From the NCBI RefSeq assembly GCF_004570345.1, contig NZ_SPQM01000009.1:1-64000 (forward strand): a stretch of DNA of 64,000 nt, given 5' to 3'. A program made the position numbers and the translations under genes. Position 1 is the first letter of the stretch; every line of letters starts with the position of its first letter. The notes under the pieces were generated by a model. It did no database searches, was not told the DNA's origin, and was given only the letters and a program-made list of their open reading frames with translations. Below, one piece after another: positions 51,307 through 61,141 of this stretch. Origin of the DNA: Blastococcus sp. CT_GayMR20. GTDB taxonomy: Bacteria; Actinomycetota; Actinomycetes; Mycobacteriales; Geodermatophilaceae.

Positions 51307-53069
51307 GCCAGTCCACCCGCACCAACGCGGCCGACCGCCGGGACGCCCGCGCGGCGGCCGCCGCCCCGGACGCCACCGGTGCGTTCACCCACCGGCAGAT
51401 CCTCACCATCCTGGGCGGCCTGCTGCTCGGCATGTTCCTCGCCGCGCTGGACCAGACCGTCGTCTCGACGGCCATCCGGACGATCGCCGACGACCTGAAC
51501 GGTTACGACCTCCAGGCCTGGGCGACGACGTCCTTCCTGATCACCTCGACGATCGCCACGCCGCTCTACGGCAAGCTGTCGGACCTCTACGGACGGCGGC
51601 CGTTCTACCTCTTCGCCATCGGGGTCTTCGTCGTCGGCTCGATGCTCTGCGGGCTGGCCGACTCGATGTACCAGCTGGCCGTCTACCGGGCCGTCCAGGG
51701 CATCGGCGCCGGTGGCCTGATGTCGCTGGCCCTGGCGATCATCGGCGACATCGTGCCGCCGCGGGAGCGCTCCCGGTACCAGGGCTTCTTCATGGCGGTG
51801 TTCGGCACCTCGAGCGTGCTGGGACCGGTCATCGGCGGCTTCCTGGCCGGCCAGGACTCGCTGCTGGGCATCACCGGCTGGCGCTGGATCTTCTACGTCA
51901 ACGTGCCTCTGGGCCTGCTCGCGTTCGCCGTGGTGTGGCGGGTCCTGCACCTGCCACACCAGCGCCGCGACCACCGCATCGACTGGCCCGGCGCGCTCGC
52001 GCTGGTCACCTGCCTGGTGCCGCTGCTGATCATCGCCGAGCAGGGACGCACGTGGGGCTGGGACTCCGGCCGGGCACTGCTCTGCTACGCCATCGGCGCC
52101 GTCGGCTTCCTTCTGTTCGTGCTCGCCGAGCGGGCCTACCAGGACGACGCCCTGCTCCCGCTGCGGCTGTTCACGAACCGCAGCTTCGCCGTGGGCAGTG
52201 TCGGCAGCATCGTGCTCGGTGCCGGCATGTTCGGCGGCATCCTGCTGCTCCCGCAGTACCTGCAGATCGTGCACGGCTCGAGCCCGACGGTCGCCGGGCT
52301 GCAGATGATCCCGCTGGTCGCCGGCATCATGACCGGCGCGATGAGCTCGGGCATCGCGATCAGCAGGACGGGCAAGTACAAGGTGTTCCCGCTGGTCGGG
52401 ATCGTGTTCATCGTCGTCGCGCTGGTCTCGATGTCACTGGTCCTCGAGGCCGACACGTCGGTGTGGACCCTCGTGCCGTTCATGGTCCTCATGGGCGTGG
52501 GCCTCGGCTTCAACTTCCAGCCGGTGATCCTCGCCGTCCAGAACGCCGTCTCCCCCCGGGAGATGGGGGTCGCCACGTCGTCGGTCACGTTCTTCCGCCA
52601 GATGGGCGGCACGATCGGCGTCGCGGCGTTCCTGTCGATCCTGTTCACCCGGCTGCCCACCGACATCGGCAGCCGCATCGCCGAGACGGCCGCGGCCGAC
52701 CCGGAGGCCGCCGCTCAGGCCGCACAGCTGCAGGCGCAGGGGGTGGACGAGGTCCTCGCGGACACGACGGGCATCGCGAACTTCCCGCTGCTCGTCGAGC
52801 CGTTCCGCGAGGGCTTCACCGCATCGATCGACCTGGTGTTCCTCGTCGCGGCGGCCGTGGTGGCGATCGGCTTCTTCGTGCTGATCTTCCTGCCGCAGCT
52901 CCCGCTCAGCGACAAGTCGGGCATCCAGGCACTTCAGGAGGACGGGGCGCAGCCCGGCACCGCGGTGACCCCGGACGTCCCGGCCGACCAGCCGACGCAG
53001 TCGGTGGGAGCCTCGGCGCCGACGTCGACCGCGCCACCCGCGGGGACGGCGGAGGACCCGCGCCGCTGA
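51303..53069 (+). CDS. MFS drug transporter, DHA2 family (right copy)
   Basis: Same 588-aa 14-helix transporter as 24503-26269. Confidence 0.92.
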   Translation: MSQSTRTNAADRRDARAAAAAPDATGAFTHRQILTILGGLLLGMFLAALDQTVVSTAIRTIADDLNGYDLQAWATTSFLITSTIATPLYGKLSDLYGRRPFYLFAIGVFVVGSMLCGLADSMYQLAVYRAVQGIGAGGLMSLALAIIGDIVPPRERSRYQGFFMAVFGTSSVLGPVIGGFLAGQDSLLGITGWRWIFYVNVPLGLLAFAVVWRVLHLPHQRRDHRIDWPGALALVTCLVPLLIIAEQGRTWGWDSGRALLCYAIGAVGFLLFVLAERAYQDDALLPLRLFTNRSFAVGSVGSIVLGAGMFGGILLLPQYLQIVHGSSPTVAGLQMIPLVAGIMTGAMSSGIAISRTGKYKVFPLVGIVFIVVALVSMSLVLEADTSVWTLVPFMVLMGVGLGFNFQPVILAVQNAVSPREMGVATSSVTFFRQMGGTIGVAAFLSILFTRLPTDIGSRIAETAAADPEAAAQAAQLQAQGVDEVLADTTGIANFPLLVEPFREGFTASIDLVFLVAAAVVAIGFFVLIFLPQLPLSDKSGIQALQEDGAQPGTAVTPDVPADQPTQSVGASAPTSTAPPAGTAEDPRR

Positions 53070-53082
53070 GCACCACCGCTCC

Positions 53083-53120
53083 CTGAGGGCTGCCTCTCAC
53101 GTCGGAGAGGCAGCCCTCAG
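53083..53120. terminator. Bidirectional terminator hairpin (right copy)
   Basis: 16-bp perfect stem, mirror of 24452-24489, between the MFS stop and the DUF222/HNH 3' fragment. Confidence 0.8.
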
Positions 53121-53143
53121 CGCGTTCCCATGACGGGCGGGGG

Positions 53144-53277
53144 CTACACGAGCACCGGTGAAGGAAGAAGGATCTCGGTGTCGTCGGGGCGGTAGGTGCG
53201 CCATCGGCCGTCGGGTGGTCGTTCGACCCGGAATCCGTGGTGGACCTTGGTGTGATGGCGTTCGCAGAGCAGCGCGG
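53144..53277 (-). pseudogene. 3' part of DUF222/HNH gene (right copy)
   Basis: Mirror of 24295-24428; carries the ALLCERHH end of the nuclease motif, detached from its N-terminal part at 57932-58845. Confidence 0.9.
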
Positions 53278-53281
53278 AGTT
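53274..53281. repeat. attR (right copy)
   Basis: Mirror of 24291-24298, recombinase-proximal edge of the element. Confidence 0.7.
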
Positions 53282-53306
53282 TGCGACGCTTCGCTAATCT
53301 GCCCCC

Positions 53307-54704
53307 ATGTCAGGGGTCAGAGCAGCGGCGGTCTACGCGCGGATCAGTAGCGACACAGAGGGCAAGGCCCTGGGCGTTACGCGCCAGCTGGAGGACTGCC
53401 GCCGCCTGGCCGCACAGCTGGGCTGGACCATCGCCCAGGAGTACGTGGACAACGACCTGTCGGCCTACTCCGGCAAGCGCCGCCCGGCCTACCAGCAGCT
53501 GCTGACGGACGTAGCGGACGGCCTGCGGGACGCGGTGATCTGCTACCACGTTGACCGGCTGACCCGCCGACCGGTGGAGTTGGAGCAGTTCGTCACCACC
53601 GTGGACGCCGCCGGAGTGCGGCAGGTCCGGTTCGTGTCCGGGGACATGGACCTCGGCACCGGGGACGGGCTGCTGATCGGAAGGATCATGGCGGCAGTGG
53701 CAGCGAATGAGTCAGCGGCCAAGAGCCGCCGCATGCGGCGCAAGTGGGAGCAGACCGCCGCCCAAGGGGTGCCGCATGGCGGCAGCGTCCGGCCGTTCGG
53801 ATACGAGGCCGACCGGATCACCGTCCGCCCGGAGGAAGCCGAGGTCATCCGACAGCTGGTCGCCCGCTATCTGGCCGGGGAGAGCCTGCGGTCGCTGTGC
53901 ACCTGGCTGACAGATCAGAGTGTGTCCACGGTGACCGGCGGCGAGTGGCGGTCACCCACGCTGCGCGGGCTGCTGCGCTCTGGCCGGATCGCCGGGCTGC
54001 GCGAGTACCGCGGCGAGGTCGTCGGCCCGGCGCAGTGGGCGCCGATCATCGATCCGGCCGATCGGGACCGAGTGCTGGCCCGCATGGCCGAGCGGGTGGC
54101 CAGCGGACGGCGGACCCCTCGCCGCTATGTCCTGTCGGGGCTGCTGCGGTGCGGAAAGTGCGGCGGCAAGCTCTACGCCTCCCGGCGCGAGACGTCCCGC
54201 CGCTACGTGTGCCTCCCCGGACCCGACCACGGCGGCTGCGGGCGCCTCACCGTCGTCGCTGAGCCCCTCGAGGCCATGCTGGTGGAGGCCGTCATGCAAC
54301 GCTTGGACGGCCCGGAGCTGGCCGACACGCTGGCCGGCCGGCGCAGCGACTCCGCCGCCGCCGAGCTCAGCGACGGCCTGGCCGGCGACCAGGAGCAGCT
54401 CGACGAGCTGGCGGTGATGTTCGGCAAGCAGGAGATCAGCGCGCGCGAGTGGCGCGCGGCCCGCGAGCCGATCGAGCGGCGCATTCATGACCGGCAGCGT
54501 CGTCTATCGGCCCTGACGCAGACCGACGCCCTGACCGGCCTGCCGGGCAACGGCGGGCAGCTCCGCGACCAGTGGGAGTCCCTGAGCCTGTCCCGGCAGG
54601 CAGCGATCGTCGGAGCGGTGCTCGACCACGCGGTGATAGAGGCCGGTCAGCTAGGAGCGCGATCGCTGGACCCGTCCCGAGTGCGGGCGGTCTGGCGGCT
54701 GTGA
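53307..54704 (+). CDS. Serine recombinase (right copy)
   Basis: Same 465-aa integrase-type recombinase as 22868-24265, nucleophile Ser14, Cys4 zinc ribbon. TAATCT lies at 53295-53300. Confidence 0.92.
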   Translation: MSGVRAAAVYARISSDTEGKALGVTRQLEDCRRLAAQLGWTIAQEYVDNDLSAYSGKRRPAYQQLLTDVADGLRDAVICYHVDRLTRRPVELEQFVTTVDAAGVRQVRFVSGDMDLGTGDGLLIGRIMAAVAANESAAKSRRMRRKWEQTAAQGVPHGGSVRPFGYEADRITVRPEEAEVIRQLVARYLAGESLRSLCTWLTDQSVSTVTGGEWRSPTLRGLLRSGRIAGLREYRGEVVGPAQWAPIIDPADRDRVLARMAERVASGRRTPRRYVLSGLLRCGKCGGKLYASRRETSRRYVCLPGPDHGGCGRLTVVAEPLEAMLVEAVMQRLDGPELADTLAGRRSDSAAAELSDGLAGDQEQLDELAVMFGKQEISAREWRAAREPIERRIHDRQRRLSALTQTDALTGLPGNGGQLRDQWESLSLSRQAAIVGAVLDHAVIEAGQLGARSLDPSRVRAVWRL

Positions 54705-54883
54705 CGCCGACCGGGGCCGCCCCTTCCCGCGCTTCGCGCGGTTCGGGGTCTGCCCACCGGCGGCGGCAACAGCGCCGCCACCTGCCCGAGCACCTGCGGA
54801 TCGGTCACGCGGACCGGCACACCCTGCGCGGCGCAGGACTCGGCCAGCCACTCGGCCACCTGGGCCGGGGTCAGCTTGGCCAC
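54647..54883 (-). CDS. Small protein converging on the recombinase (right copy)
   Basis: Same 78-aa frame as 22689-22925, overlapping the recombinase end by 58 bp. Unknown function, start uncertain. Confidence 0.5.
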   Translation of the reverse strand: MAKLTPAQVAEWLAESCAAQGVPVRVTDPQVLGQVAALLPPPVGRPRTARSAGRGGPGRRHSRQTARTRDGSSDRAPS

Positions 54884-54932
54884 GTCGGCCCGTTCGGGGA
54901 CGTGGAGGAACAGTTGCGGTGCACGACGCGCT

Positions 54933-54966
54933 CCGGGGCATCGATCCAGTAAGGGATCGACCCCGG
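54933..54966. repeat. Stem-loop (right copy)
   Basis: Mirror of 22606-22639, 13-bp near-perfect stem. Confidence 0.55.
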
Positions 54967-55122
54967 CGCCTACGCCCTCGGCTCGTTTCCTGCTCCGGCA
55001 TCAGCAGGGTGCCGCCCACTCGACTGACTTTGTCGATGGACACGGGGATTGGGGTCCAGTCCGCCAGCGGGCCCGAGTGGGTGGCCCGGCAGCTCTTCCG
55101 CGTCCTCCGCAGGCTAGCGCGA

Positions 55123-55524
55123 CTAGGCGAAGCGCTTCGCCGCACCCTGCCGAGTCATGCCAAGGGCCAGGCCGACCTCTTCCCAGGTGGCTCCGTGGGC
55201 TCTCGCCCGCCCGACGCTCTTCGTCAACTCGCGCTCTGCGCGCATGACGACGACGCGGGCCGCGACCACGTCCTGCAACAGGTAGGGCACCCGACCGCGC
55301 CGCCAGGTAGCGGTCCGGACGGAGCCGCGCCGAGTCGATGCCGGGGCGTCGTCCGCGTCGTCGTCCTGGGCTTCTACCAGCGCATTCTCGTCTGAGGCGT
55401 CTGCGTCGGAAGCCTCTTCAGCAGGGGGAAGCTGGGCGGGAAACGACGGGCGCGCTTCGCGCGCCGCCGGTGGCGTCGGGCGCCTCTGCGGTTGCCTCGG
55501 CTTTCGCCGCGCTGACTGGGGCAT
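55123..55524 (-). CDS. Small HTH-type protein of the element (right copy)
   Basis: Same 133-aa protein as 22048-22449; -10-like TATCCT at 55530-55535. Confidence 0.65.
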   Translation of the reverse strand: MPQSARRKPRQPQRRPTPPAAREARPSFPAQLPPAEEASDADASDENALVEAQDDDADDAPASTRRGSVRTATWRRGRVPYLLQDVVAARVVVMRAERELTKSVGRARAHGATWEEVGLALGMTRQGAAKRFA

Positions 55525-55546
55525 ACGCGAGGATAGCGCAACCACA

Positions 55547-55585
55547 GTTACCAAGGCGGGGGAGTTATTCGCGGGGTTACCAAGG
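55547..55585 (-). repeat. CCTTGGTAAC direct repeat pair (right copy)
   Basis: Mirror of 21987-22025, upstream of the HTH gene. Confidence 0.5.
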
Positions 55586-55731
55586 GCGCCTCCGGCGCCT
55601 GTGCCGTCCCCGACACGGGGCAGGCGGCCGTCAAGGGCGCTCCGCGCCGCTACGCGGTGCCTCCGGCACCCTTGACCGCCGCCGTCGGGCGGCGGTTCGC
55701 GAAGTGGCGCGACCGCAACGGGCAGTTGCGG
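55576..55731. repeat. Hairpin-rich segment (right copy)
   Basis: Mirror of 21841-21996, with the same chain of inverted repeats. Confidence 0.6.
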
Positions 55732-55740
55732 GTCCGGGGG

Positions 55741-55781
55741 AAAGAACGCCCCCGACCCCCACCCGCCAAGCGGTCGGGGCG
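55741..55781 (-). terminator. Terminator after RelA/SpoT-domain gene (right copy)
   Basis: Mirror of 21791-21831: GC stem with one bulge, then a T-rich run on the minus strand. Confidence 0.65.
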
Positions 55782-55792
55782 AAGGGTCGCCG

Positions 55793-56908
55793 TCAGTCCG
55801 CTTTGTCGGAGCCTTCCGACTTAGGCCGCGAAGCGTCCTCCTCGCCTGAAGCGGCCTTGGTCGTCCGGGCACGCTTAGGTGCGTCTGCCTTCATCGCTCG
55901 TGGTGCACGAGCCTTTGAGGTCCGCCCCTCCCTCTTGGCACGCCGTTCACTCCGCTCGGTCATCGCGTTCGCATAGTCCGCTGACGCGTGCCGGAGGGCG
56001 ACCCGTGCCATGCCCAGATCCGTGAGATAGGGCCTCCCCGAGCTATCCCTGTTTGCCTCATCGATGTCCAGAGCGGACGGCGTGCCCTTCTTGATGTCGC
56101 GTTCCACAGCGGCCATCGAGCGATACCCGGCGTCCGCAAGCTCCTCTGCAAGAACTCCGAAGGTGTTGCGGGGAGCACGACGTCGGTCCGAGAAAAGTAG
56201 TCGGACGAGTGCTTCGACAGTGTTCAGGTTGACCTCAAGGTCACGCCCACCTTCGGCAATCGCAGAACTGGCTCGCTTAGCGGATCGGCCCGACTCTCGC
56301 GAGAACGTCTCGAATTGCCGATCCGCTACATAGAACAATCCGCTTAGGGCGTAGAAGTCGCGGCGCAACTCGCTAGGAATAGAAGCTTCACCCTTGTAGT
56401 CCAAGTAGTGCGAAACGTTCGCCCAAGCGTCCATGAGGATGGTGCGCACTTGCACCTCAAAGTCCAGGTCATGAAGCCCATCGTACCGGGGCCCGGACAT
56501 GGACTTGCTGAATCGAATGACGTAGTGGACGGACATGTAGCCGAAGACGTCCTCGGCTGCCCCAAGGATCTTATTGTCCTCGCTGATGACATCGAATTCA
56601 TCGCGCAGTAGTTGCCCGACCCGCTCAAGGTCAGACAGAAAGAGGCACACAACGCGTACCCCTGCGAGATCGAACGACTCCTTTGGCTCTTCGCCTTGCA
56701 TGGTTTCTTGGCGCTTGACTTTTCCGAGGTAGCTTTCGCGAGTCTTCAGTCTGGATACGACCGAATGCACTTTGATCTTCCGCTGCGTCAGAAAGTGCTT
56801 GAGAGTGAATTCGCCTTCCTGGCGCAAGCGGTCGAAAGCTGAAGCAGTGGCGTCGTAGAACTCCTCAGGCGTCACCTCCGCCGGCGACCTGCTCGACTCG
56901 ACACCCAT
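55793..56908 (-). CDS. RelA/SpoT-domain protein (right copy)
   Basis: Same 371-aa alarmone-synthetase-like protein as 20664-21779; -10-like TAGCGT at 56917-56922. Confidence 0.82.
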   Translation of the reverse strand: MGVESSRSPAEVTPEEFYDATASAFDRLRQEGEFTLKHFLTQRKIKVHSVVSRLKTRESYLGKVKRQETMQGEEPKESFDLAGVRVVCLFLSDLERVGQLLRDEFDVISEDNKILGAAEDVFGYMSVHYVIRFSKSMSGPRYDGLHDLDFEVQVRTILMDAWANVSHYLDYKGEASIPSELRRDFYALSGLFYVADRQFETFSRESGRSAKRASSAIAEGGRDLEVNLNTVEALVRLLFSDRRRAPRNTFGVLAEELADAGYRSMAAVERDIKKGTPSALDIDEANRDSSGRPYLTDLGMARVALRHASADYANAMTERSERRAKREGRTSKARAPRAMKADAPKRARTTKAASGEEDASRPKSEGSDKAD

Positions 56909-56989
56909 GCGGCGACACGCTACGGGGCGGAGGTGTCACTCGCGATGTGTCGTCTTGCGAGCGCTGCTGTGTGCGGCCTACCCCGGCGG

Positions 56990-57886
56990 CTAATCGCCGT
57001 CCTCGACCTCGGCCAACCCTGGCGCGCCGTCGAGCCCTACCCCGTCGTATGAGACGGCAGCCAAGAATCGTGATCCAAAGTCTGTAGTCCGCAGGACGCC
57101 GCGCTCAATGTCGAATCCCTCTCGGCCTCGCGGATCGCTCTCGATCAACAACAGGAATTCCGGCCGCTCGTGCACCCATGAGTAACGCCCCTCGTCGACA
57201 AAGCTGCGCATATAGTCGACCTCAATCAGTCCGAGGCGAATCCAGTTGTCGATCCAGACCGGAAGGGAGGACTCCTCTTTCGGTTCATTAGTCTCGGAAA
57301 GATGCAAGGGGAGCAGATAGTTGAAGGCGATTACGCCGCCTTCGCCCTCCGGCGACTTGCGCGACACTCGTACCGCAGGAAGGAGCTTCGCGCGCAAGGT
57401 CTCAAGAAGCAGAGTCGCCTCTCCAGGAGAGAGCTGTCGGATCACTTCAGCGAAGGAGGGATGTGCATTACTCGAAACCCGGTCGTCCGTGGCTGTTGCG
57501 AGCAGACTCAAGTACATCTCCTTAAGGTCTGGCTCCTCGAACGAATAGCCAAGGCCTTGCATCGCGGGAATAGCCACCGAAGGTGATGGCGTAACGAGAT
57601 GCTCGTCCGGGATGCCGGTCACCTTCTTGGCCATGTCCTCGTGGAACCCGGTGTCAAAGTATTCGCGCGAGAGCCCAAGAAAGCGCGCCAGCGGCTGGTA
57701 GACCTTCAAGAGCACTGCCTGCTTGATGGCGACACGGCGGGCGTAGCTCTCCGCAGCCGCTTTCATGTTTGGCGACTCTGTGGCCAGACCCTGCAGGGCG
57801 CTCTTGTCGTCCTTATCGTCGACGGCCTTCTTCGCTACGGATGCCGCTGCTTGGGCCGCCACTGGAACGATCTCGCCGCCCGTCAT
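56990..57886 (-). CDS. Abi_alpha (DUF4393) protein (right copy)
   Basis: Same 298-aa protein as 19686-20582; -10-like TATGGT at 57894-57899. Confidence 0.82.
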   Translation of the reverse strand: MTGGEIVPVAAQAAASVAKKAVDDKDDKSALQGLATESPNMKAAAESYARRVAIKQAVLLKVYQPLARFLGLSREYFDTGFHEDMAKKVTGIPDEHLVTPSPSVAIPAMQGLGYSFEEPDLKEMYLSLLATATDDRVSSNAHPSFAEVIRQLSPGEATLLLETLRAKLLPAVRVSRKSPEGEGGVIAFNYLLPLHLSETNEPKEESSLPVWIDNWIRLGLIEVDYMRSFVDEGRYSWVHERPEFLLLIESDPRGREGFDIERGVLRTTDFGSRFLAAVSYDGVGLDGAPGLAEVEDGD

Positions 57887-58845
57887 GCGGCAGACCATAC
57901 GGGTCTAGTTGAGGGGGTGACCTTTGGACGAGCGAAGTTGTCGAGGCTGGTCTCGCCGCCGTTGATCCAGTGGATCAGGTGGTGGACGTCGCACCAGTGG
58001 CTCGGCGCTGCGCAGCCGGCGAACACGCAGGTGTGGTCTCTGACCTCGACCGCCCGGCGCAGGGATGGCGGGACGACCCGGTGCGAGCGTCCCAGCTCCA
58101 GGGGTTGTCCTTCGGGCCCGACGACCACCCGGGTGATGGTGCCGTCGCAGGCGAGCCAGCGTGCCCGTGCTGCCGAGATGTCCACCCCGAACCCCGTCGT
58201 CCCGGCGCCGGGACCGGTGGTGGGGTCGACGGGGTCGGCCAGCGGGATGGTGACGACGACGTGCGGCTTGACGGTGCGAAGGACCGGTAGTTCGCCGGTG
58301 GCCAGCGCGTTGTCGGCGAGTTGCACGAACGCGTCGCCCAGCTGCTGGGCGCGGCTGCGGGGGTCCTGGGCGGGCCGGTTGGCCTGGACGATGGACTCCA
58401 GTGCGGCCTGAACCTTCTGGCCGCCGACGGCGTCCAGTTCGAACCGGCCGGACACGCTGCCGTCGGCGTGCATGAACAACCTGAGCGACCGGTCCTCGGT
58501 GGGGTCGGGCTCGGATCCGTCGGGGTCGAGGCAGGCGAGGTGGTGGTGCACCACCCGGGCCAGGTGCCCGTGTTCCTGGGTGGCGGCGGTCTCGGCCAGC
58601 ACCCGGTCGACCTCGGCGAGGTCGACGCCGTGCTCGGCGGCGGCGGCGAGGTTGTCCGGGGTGACCACCGGCGTGACGACGGCGACCTGCGCGCAGTCTG
58701 CCACGCGGACGGTGCGGGCGAGTTCGGCGTCGATCCGGTTCCGGGCCCGCACGAGTTCGGCCGTCCGGGCCGGCAGCTGCGGCGCCACCAGGACATGGAG
58801 GTCGTCGGCGGCGAGCGCGTCGAGTGCCGACCGCAGCCCGCCCAT
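57883..58845 (-). pseudogene. 5' part of DUF222/HNH gene (right copy)
   Basis: Mirror of 18727-19689; host sequence ends near 57932 and 15 foreign residues follow to the stop. Confidence 0.9.
57932..57939. repeat. attL (right copy)
   Basis: Mirror of 19633-19640, edge of the element on the Abi_alpha side. Confidence 0.7.
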
Positions 58846-58996
58846 CAGACCTCCGAACCCCTTCGATCAGGTGTTCGAAGTCTACCGCCCCAGGAGGCCC
58901 TTCACCACATGAATCCCCAGGTCAGACCGCTGTCCACAGATGTCACGACGGGCTTGCGCTGCACGCCGGCGCGGCGTTCGGCCTACTCTGACGTCC

Positions 58997-60790
58997 GTGG
59001 GCGACTCACTGATCCTGTCCCGTCGGGACCTCGACTTCCTGCTCCACGATTGGCTCGACGTCGAGTCGCTGACCAAGCGGCCGAGGTTCGCCGAGCACTC
59101 CCGCGACACCTTCGACGCCGTCCTCGACCTCGCCGAGCAGATCGCGACCGACCACTTCGCGCCGCACAACCGGAAGGCCGACCTGAACGAGCCGACGATG
59201 GTCGGTGGCAAGGTCGAGATGATCCCGGAGGTCTCGAAGGCGCTGAAGGTCTTCACCGACGCCGGGCTCATGGCCGGTTCCTTCGACGAGGAGTACGGCG
59301 GCATGCAGCTGCCGCACACGGTCGGGCAGGCGGTGTTCGCCTGGTTCAAGGCGGCGAACGTCGGCACCTCGGCCTATCCGTTCCTGACCATGGGCAACGC
59401 CCGCCTGCTGCTGGCCCACGGCAGCCGCGAGCAGATCGACACCTACGTCCGGCCCGAGCTCGAGGGCCGCTGGTTCGGCACGATGGCGCTCTCCGAGCCG
59501 CAGGCCGGCTCCTCGCTGGCCGACATCACGACGAAGGCCGAACCCCAGGACGACGGCACCTACCGGCTGACCGGCAACAAGATGTGGATCTCGGGCGGCG
59601 ACCACGAGCTGACCGAGAACATCGTGCACCTGGTGCTGGCCAAGATCCCCGGCGGACCGCCCGGGGTGAAGGGCATCTCGCTGTTCATCGTGCCCAAGTT
59701 CCTGGTGGAGGAGGACGGCTCGCTGGGTGAGCGCAACGACGTCGTCCTGGCCGGCCTGAACCACAAGATGGGCTACCGGGGGACGACGAACACCCTGCTG
59801 AACTTCGGCGAGGGCGCGTACCGCCCGGGCGGGCGGGCCGGAGCGGTCGGCTACCTGGTCGGCGAGCAGCACCGCGGCCTGACCTACATGTTCCACATGA
59901 TGAACGAGGCGCGGATCGGTGTCGGCATGGGCGCGACAGTGCTCGGCTACACCGGCTACCTGCACGCGCTCGAGTACGCCCGCAGCCGCACCCAGGGCCG
60001 CCCGGCCGGCGCGAAGGACCCCGCGTCACCCCCGGTGCCGATCGTCGAGCACGCGGACGTGCGCCGGATGCTGCTGACCGCGAAGTCCTACGTCGAGGGC
60101 GGGCTCGCGCTGGGGCTGTACTGCGCGCGGCTCGTCGACGAGGAGCAGACCGCCGAGACCGAGGCCGACCGCGCGCGAGCCCACCTGCTGCTGGACGTGC
60201 TGACCCCGATCGCGAAGGCCTGGCCCTCCCAGTGGGGTCCGGTCGCCGACGACCTCGCCATCCAGGTGCACGGCGGCTACGGCTACACCCGCGACTACCC
60301 CGTCGAGCAGTTCTACCGGGACAACCGGCTCAACCCGATCCACGAGGGGACGCAGGGCATCCAGTCGCTGGACCTGCTGGGCCGCAAGGTCGTCATGCAG
60401 GGCGGTGCAGGACTGGCGCTGCTCACCGAGACCATCGCCGCCACCACCGCCCGGGCCGCCGGCACGGAGTGGGCCGGCTTCGCCGCGGACCTCGACGCCG
60501 CCACCTCCCGGCTCGGCGCCGTGACCGCGACGCTCTGGGGAGCGGGTGACCCCGAGGTGACGCTCGCCAATTCGCACGTCTACCTGGAGGCCGCCGGCCA
60601 CCTCGTCGTCGCGTGGCTGTGGCTGGAGCAGGCGCTCGCTACGCAGACGTCGGACAGCGACTTCCACGACGGCAAGCGTCAGGCCGCCCGGTTCTTCTGG
60701 CGCTGGGAGCTGCCCCGCGTCCACCAGCGGTTCGACCTGCTCGAGTCGCTGGACCGGACGGTGCTCGACACCCCCGAGCGCTGGCTCTGA
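58997..60790 (+). CDS. Large acyl-CoA dehydrogenase, DmdC-like (right copy)
   Basis: Same 597-aa enzyme as 16782-18575, GTG start 58997. Confidence 0.85.
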   Translation: MGDSLILSRRDLDFLLHDWLDVESLTKRPRFAEHSRDTFDAVLDLAEQIATDHFAPHNRKADLNEPTMVGGKVEMIPEVSKALKVFTDAGLMAGSFDEEYGGMQLPHTVGQAVFAWFKAANVGTSAYPFLTMGNARLLLAHGSREQIDTYVRPELEGRWFGTMALSEPQAGSSLADITTKAEPQDDGTYRLTGNKMWISGGDHELTENIVHLVLAKIPGGPPGVKGISLFIVPKFLVEEDGSLGERNDVVLAGLNHKMGYRGTTNTLLNFGEGAYRPGGRAGAVGYLVGEQHRGLTYMFHMMNEARIGVGMGATVLGYTGYLHALEYARSRTQGRPAGAKDPASPPVPIVEHADVRRMLLTAKSYVEGGLALGLYCARLVDEEQTAETEADRARAHLLLDVLTPIAKAWPSQWGPVADDLAIQVHGGYGYTRDYPVEQFYRDNRLNPIHEGTQGIQSLDLLGRKVVMQGGAGLALLTETIAATTARAAGTEWAGFAADLDAATSRLGAVTATLWGAGDPEVTLANSHVYLEAAGHLVVAWLWLEQALATQTSDSDFHDGKRQAARFFWRWELPRVHQRFDLLESLDRTVLDTPERWL

Positions 60791-60949
60791 CTAAGCGGTC
60801 ACCGCTCCGACCGCCTCGGCCGCGGCGTGGTGCGGGCTCATCGCCCGCTCGTCGCGCTCGCGCTCGTAGCGGGCGGTGGACGAGGCGCCCATCGCGATCA
60901 CCAGGGCCGTCAGCAGGAAGAACCCCAGCAGGGTCACGGCCAGCACCAT
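60791..60949 (-). CDS. 52-aa single-helix membrane protein (right copy)
   Basis: Mirror of 16623-16781; its stop abuts the acyl-CoA dehydrogenase stop. Confidence 0.6.
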   Translation of the reverse strand: MVLAVTLLGFFLLTALVIAMGASSTARYERERDERAMSPHHAAAEAVGAVTA

Positions 60950-61141
60950 CAGTTCTTTCCCCCACAAGTCGGGTCCGCCGGGTCAGGGGCGGATCACGTC
61001 GTCGGGGAACTGTGTCCCCCGCGAAGTGAGGTGCTAATCGTCAATTCGTGTACTTCCCCTGACCGTGTGTGACTGACTTCACTGCAGGTACCGCCACGGG
61101 GCCGCGTCCCGGGCGCCGCGGCGGCGTGGTGTCATCGATGC

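Larger units (their letters stand above)
53278..57935. mobile_element. Integrative element with serine recombinase (right copy)
   Basis: Mirror of 19637-24294, same gene set in reverse orientation. Its presence in both arms comes from the inverted duplication, not from two insertions. Confidence 0.88.

Noticed and set aside
53278..57935. Second independent insertion of the mobile element
   Set aside because: It is the mirror image of the first within the giant inverted repeat, with identical flanks.
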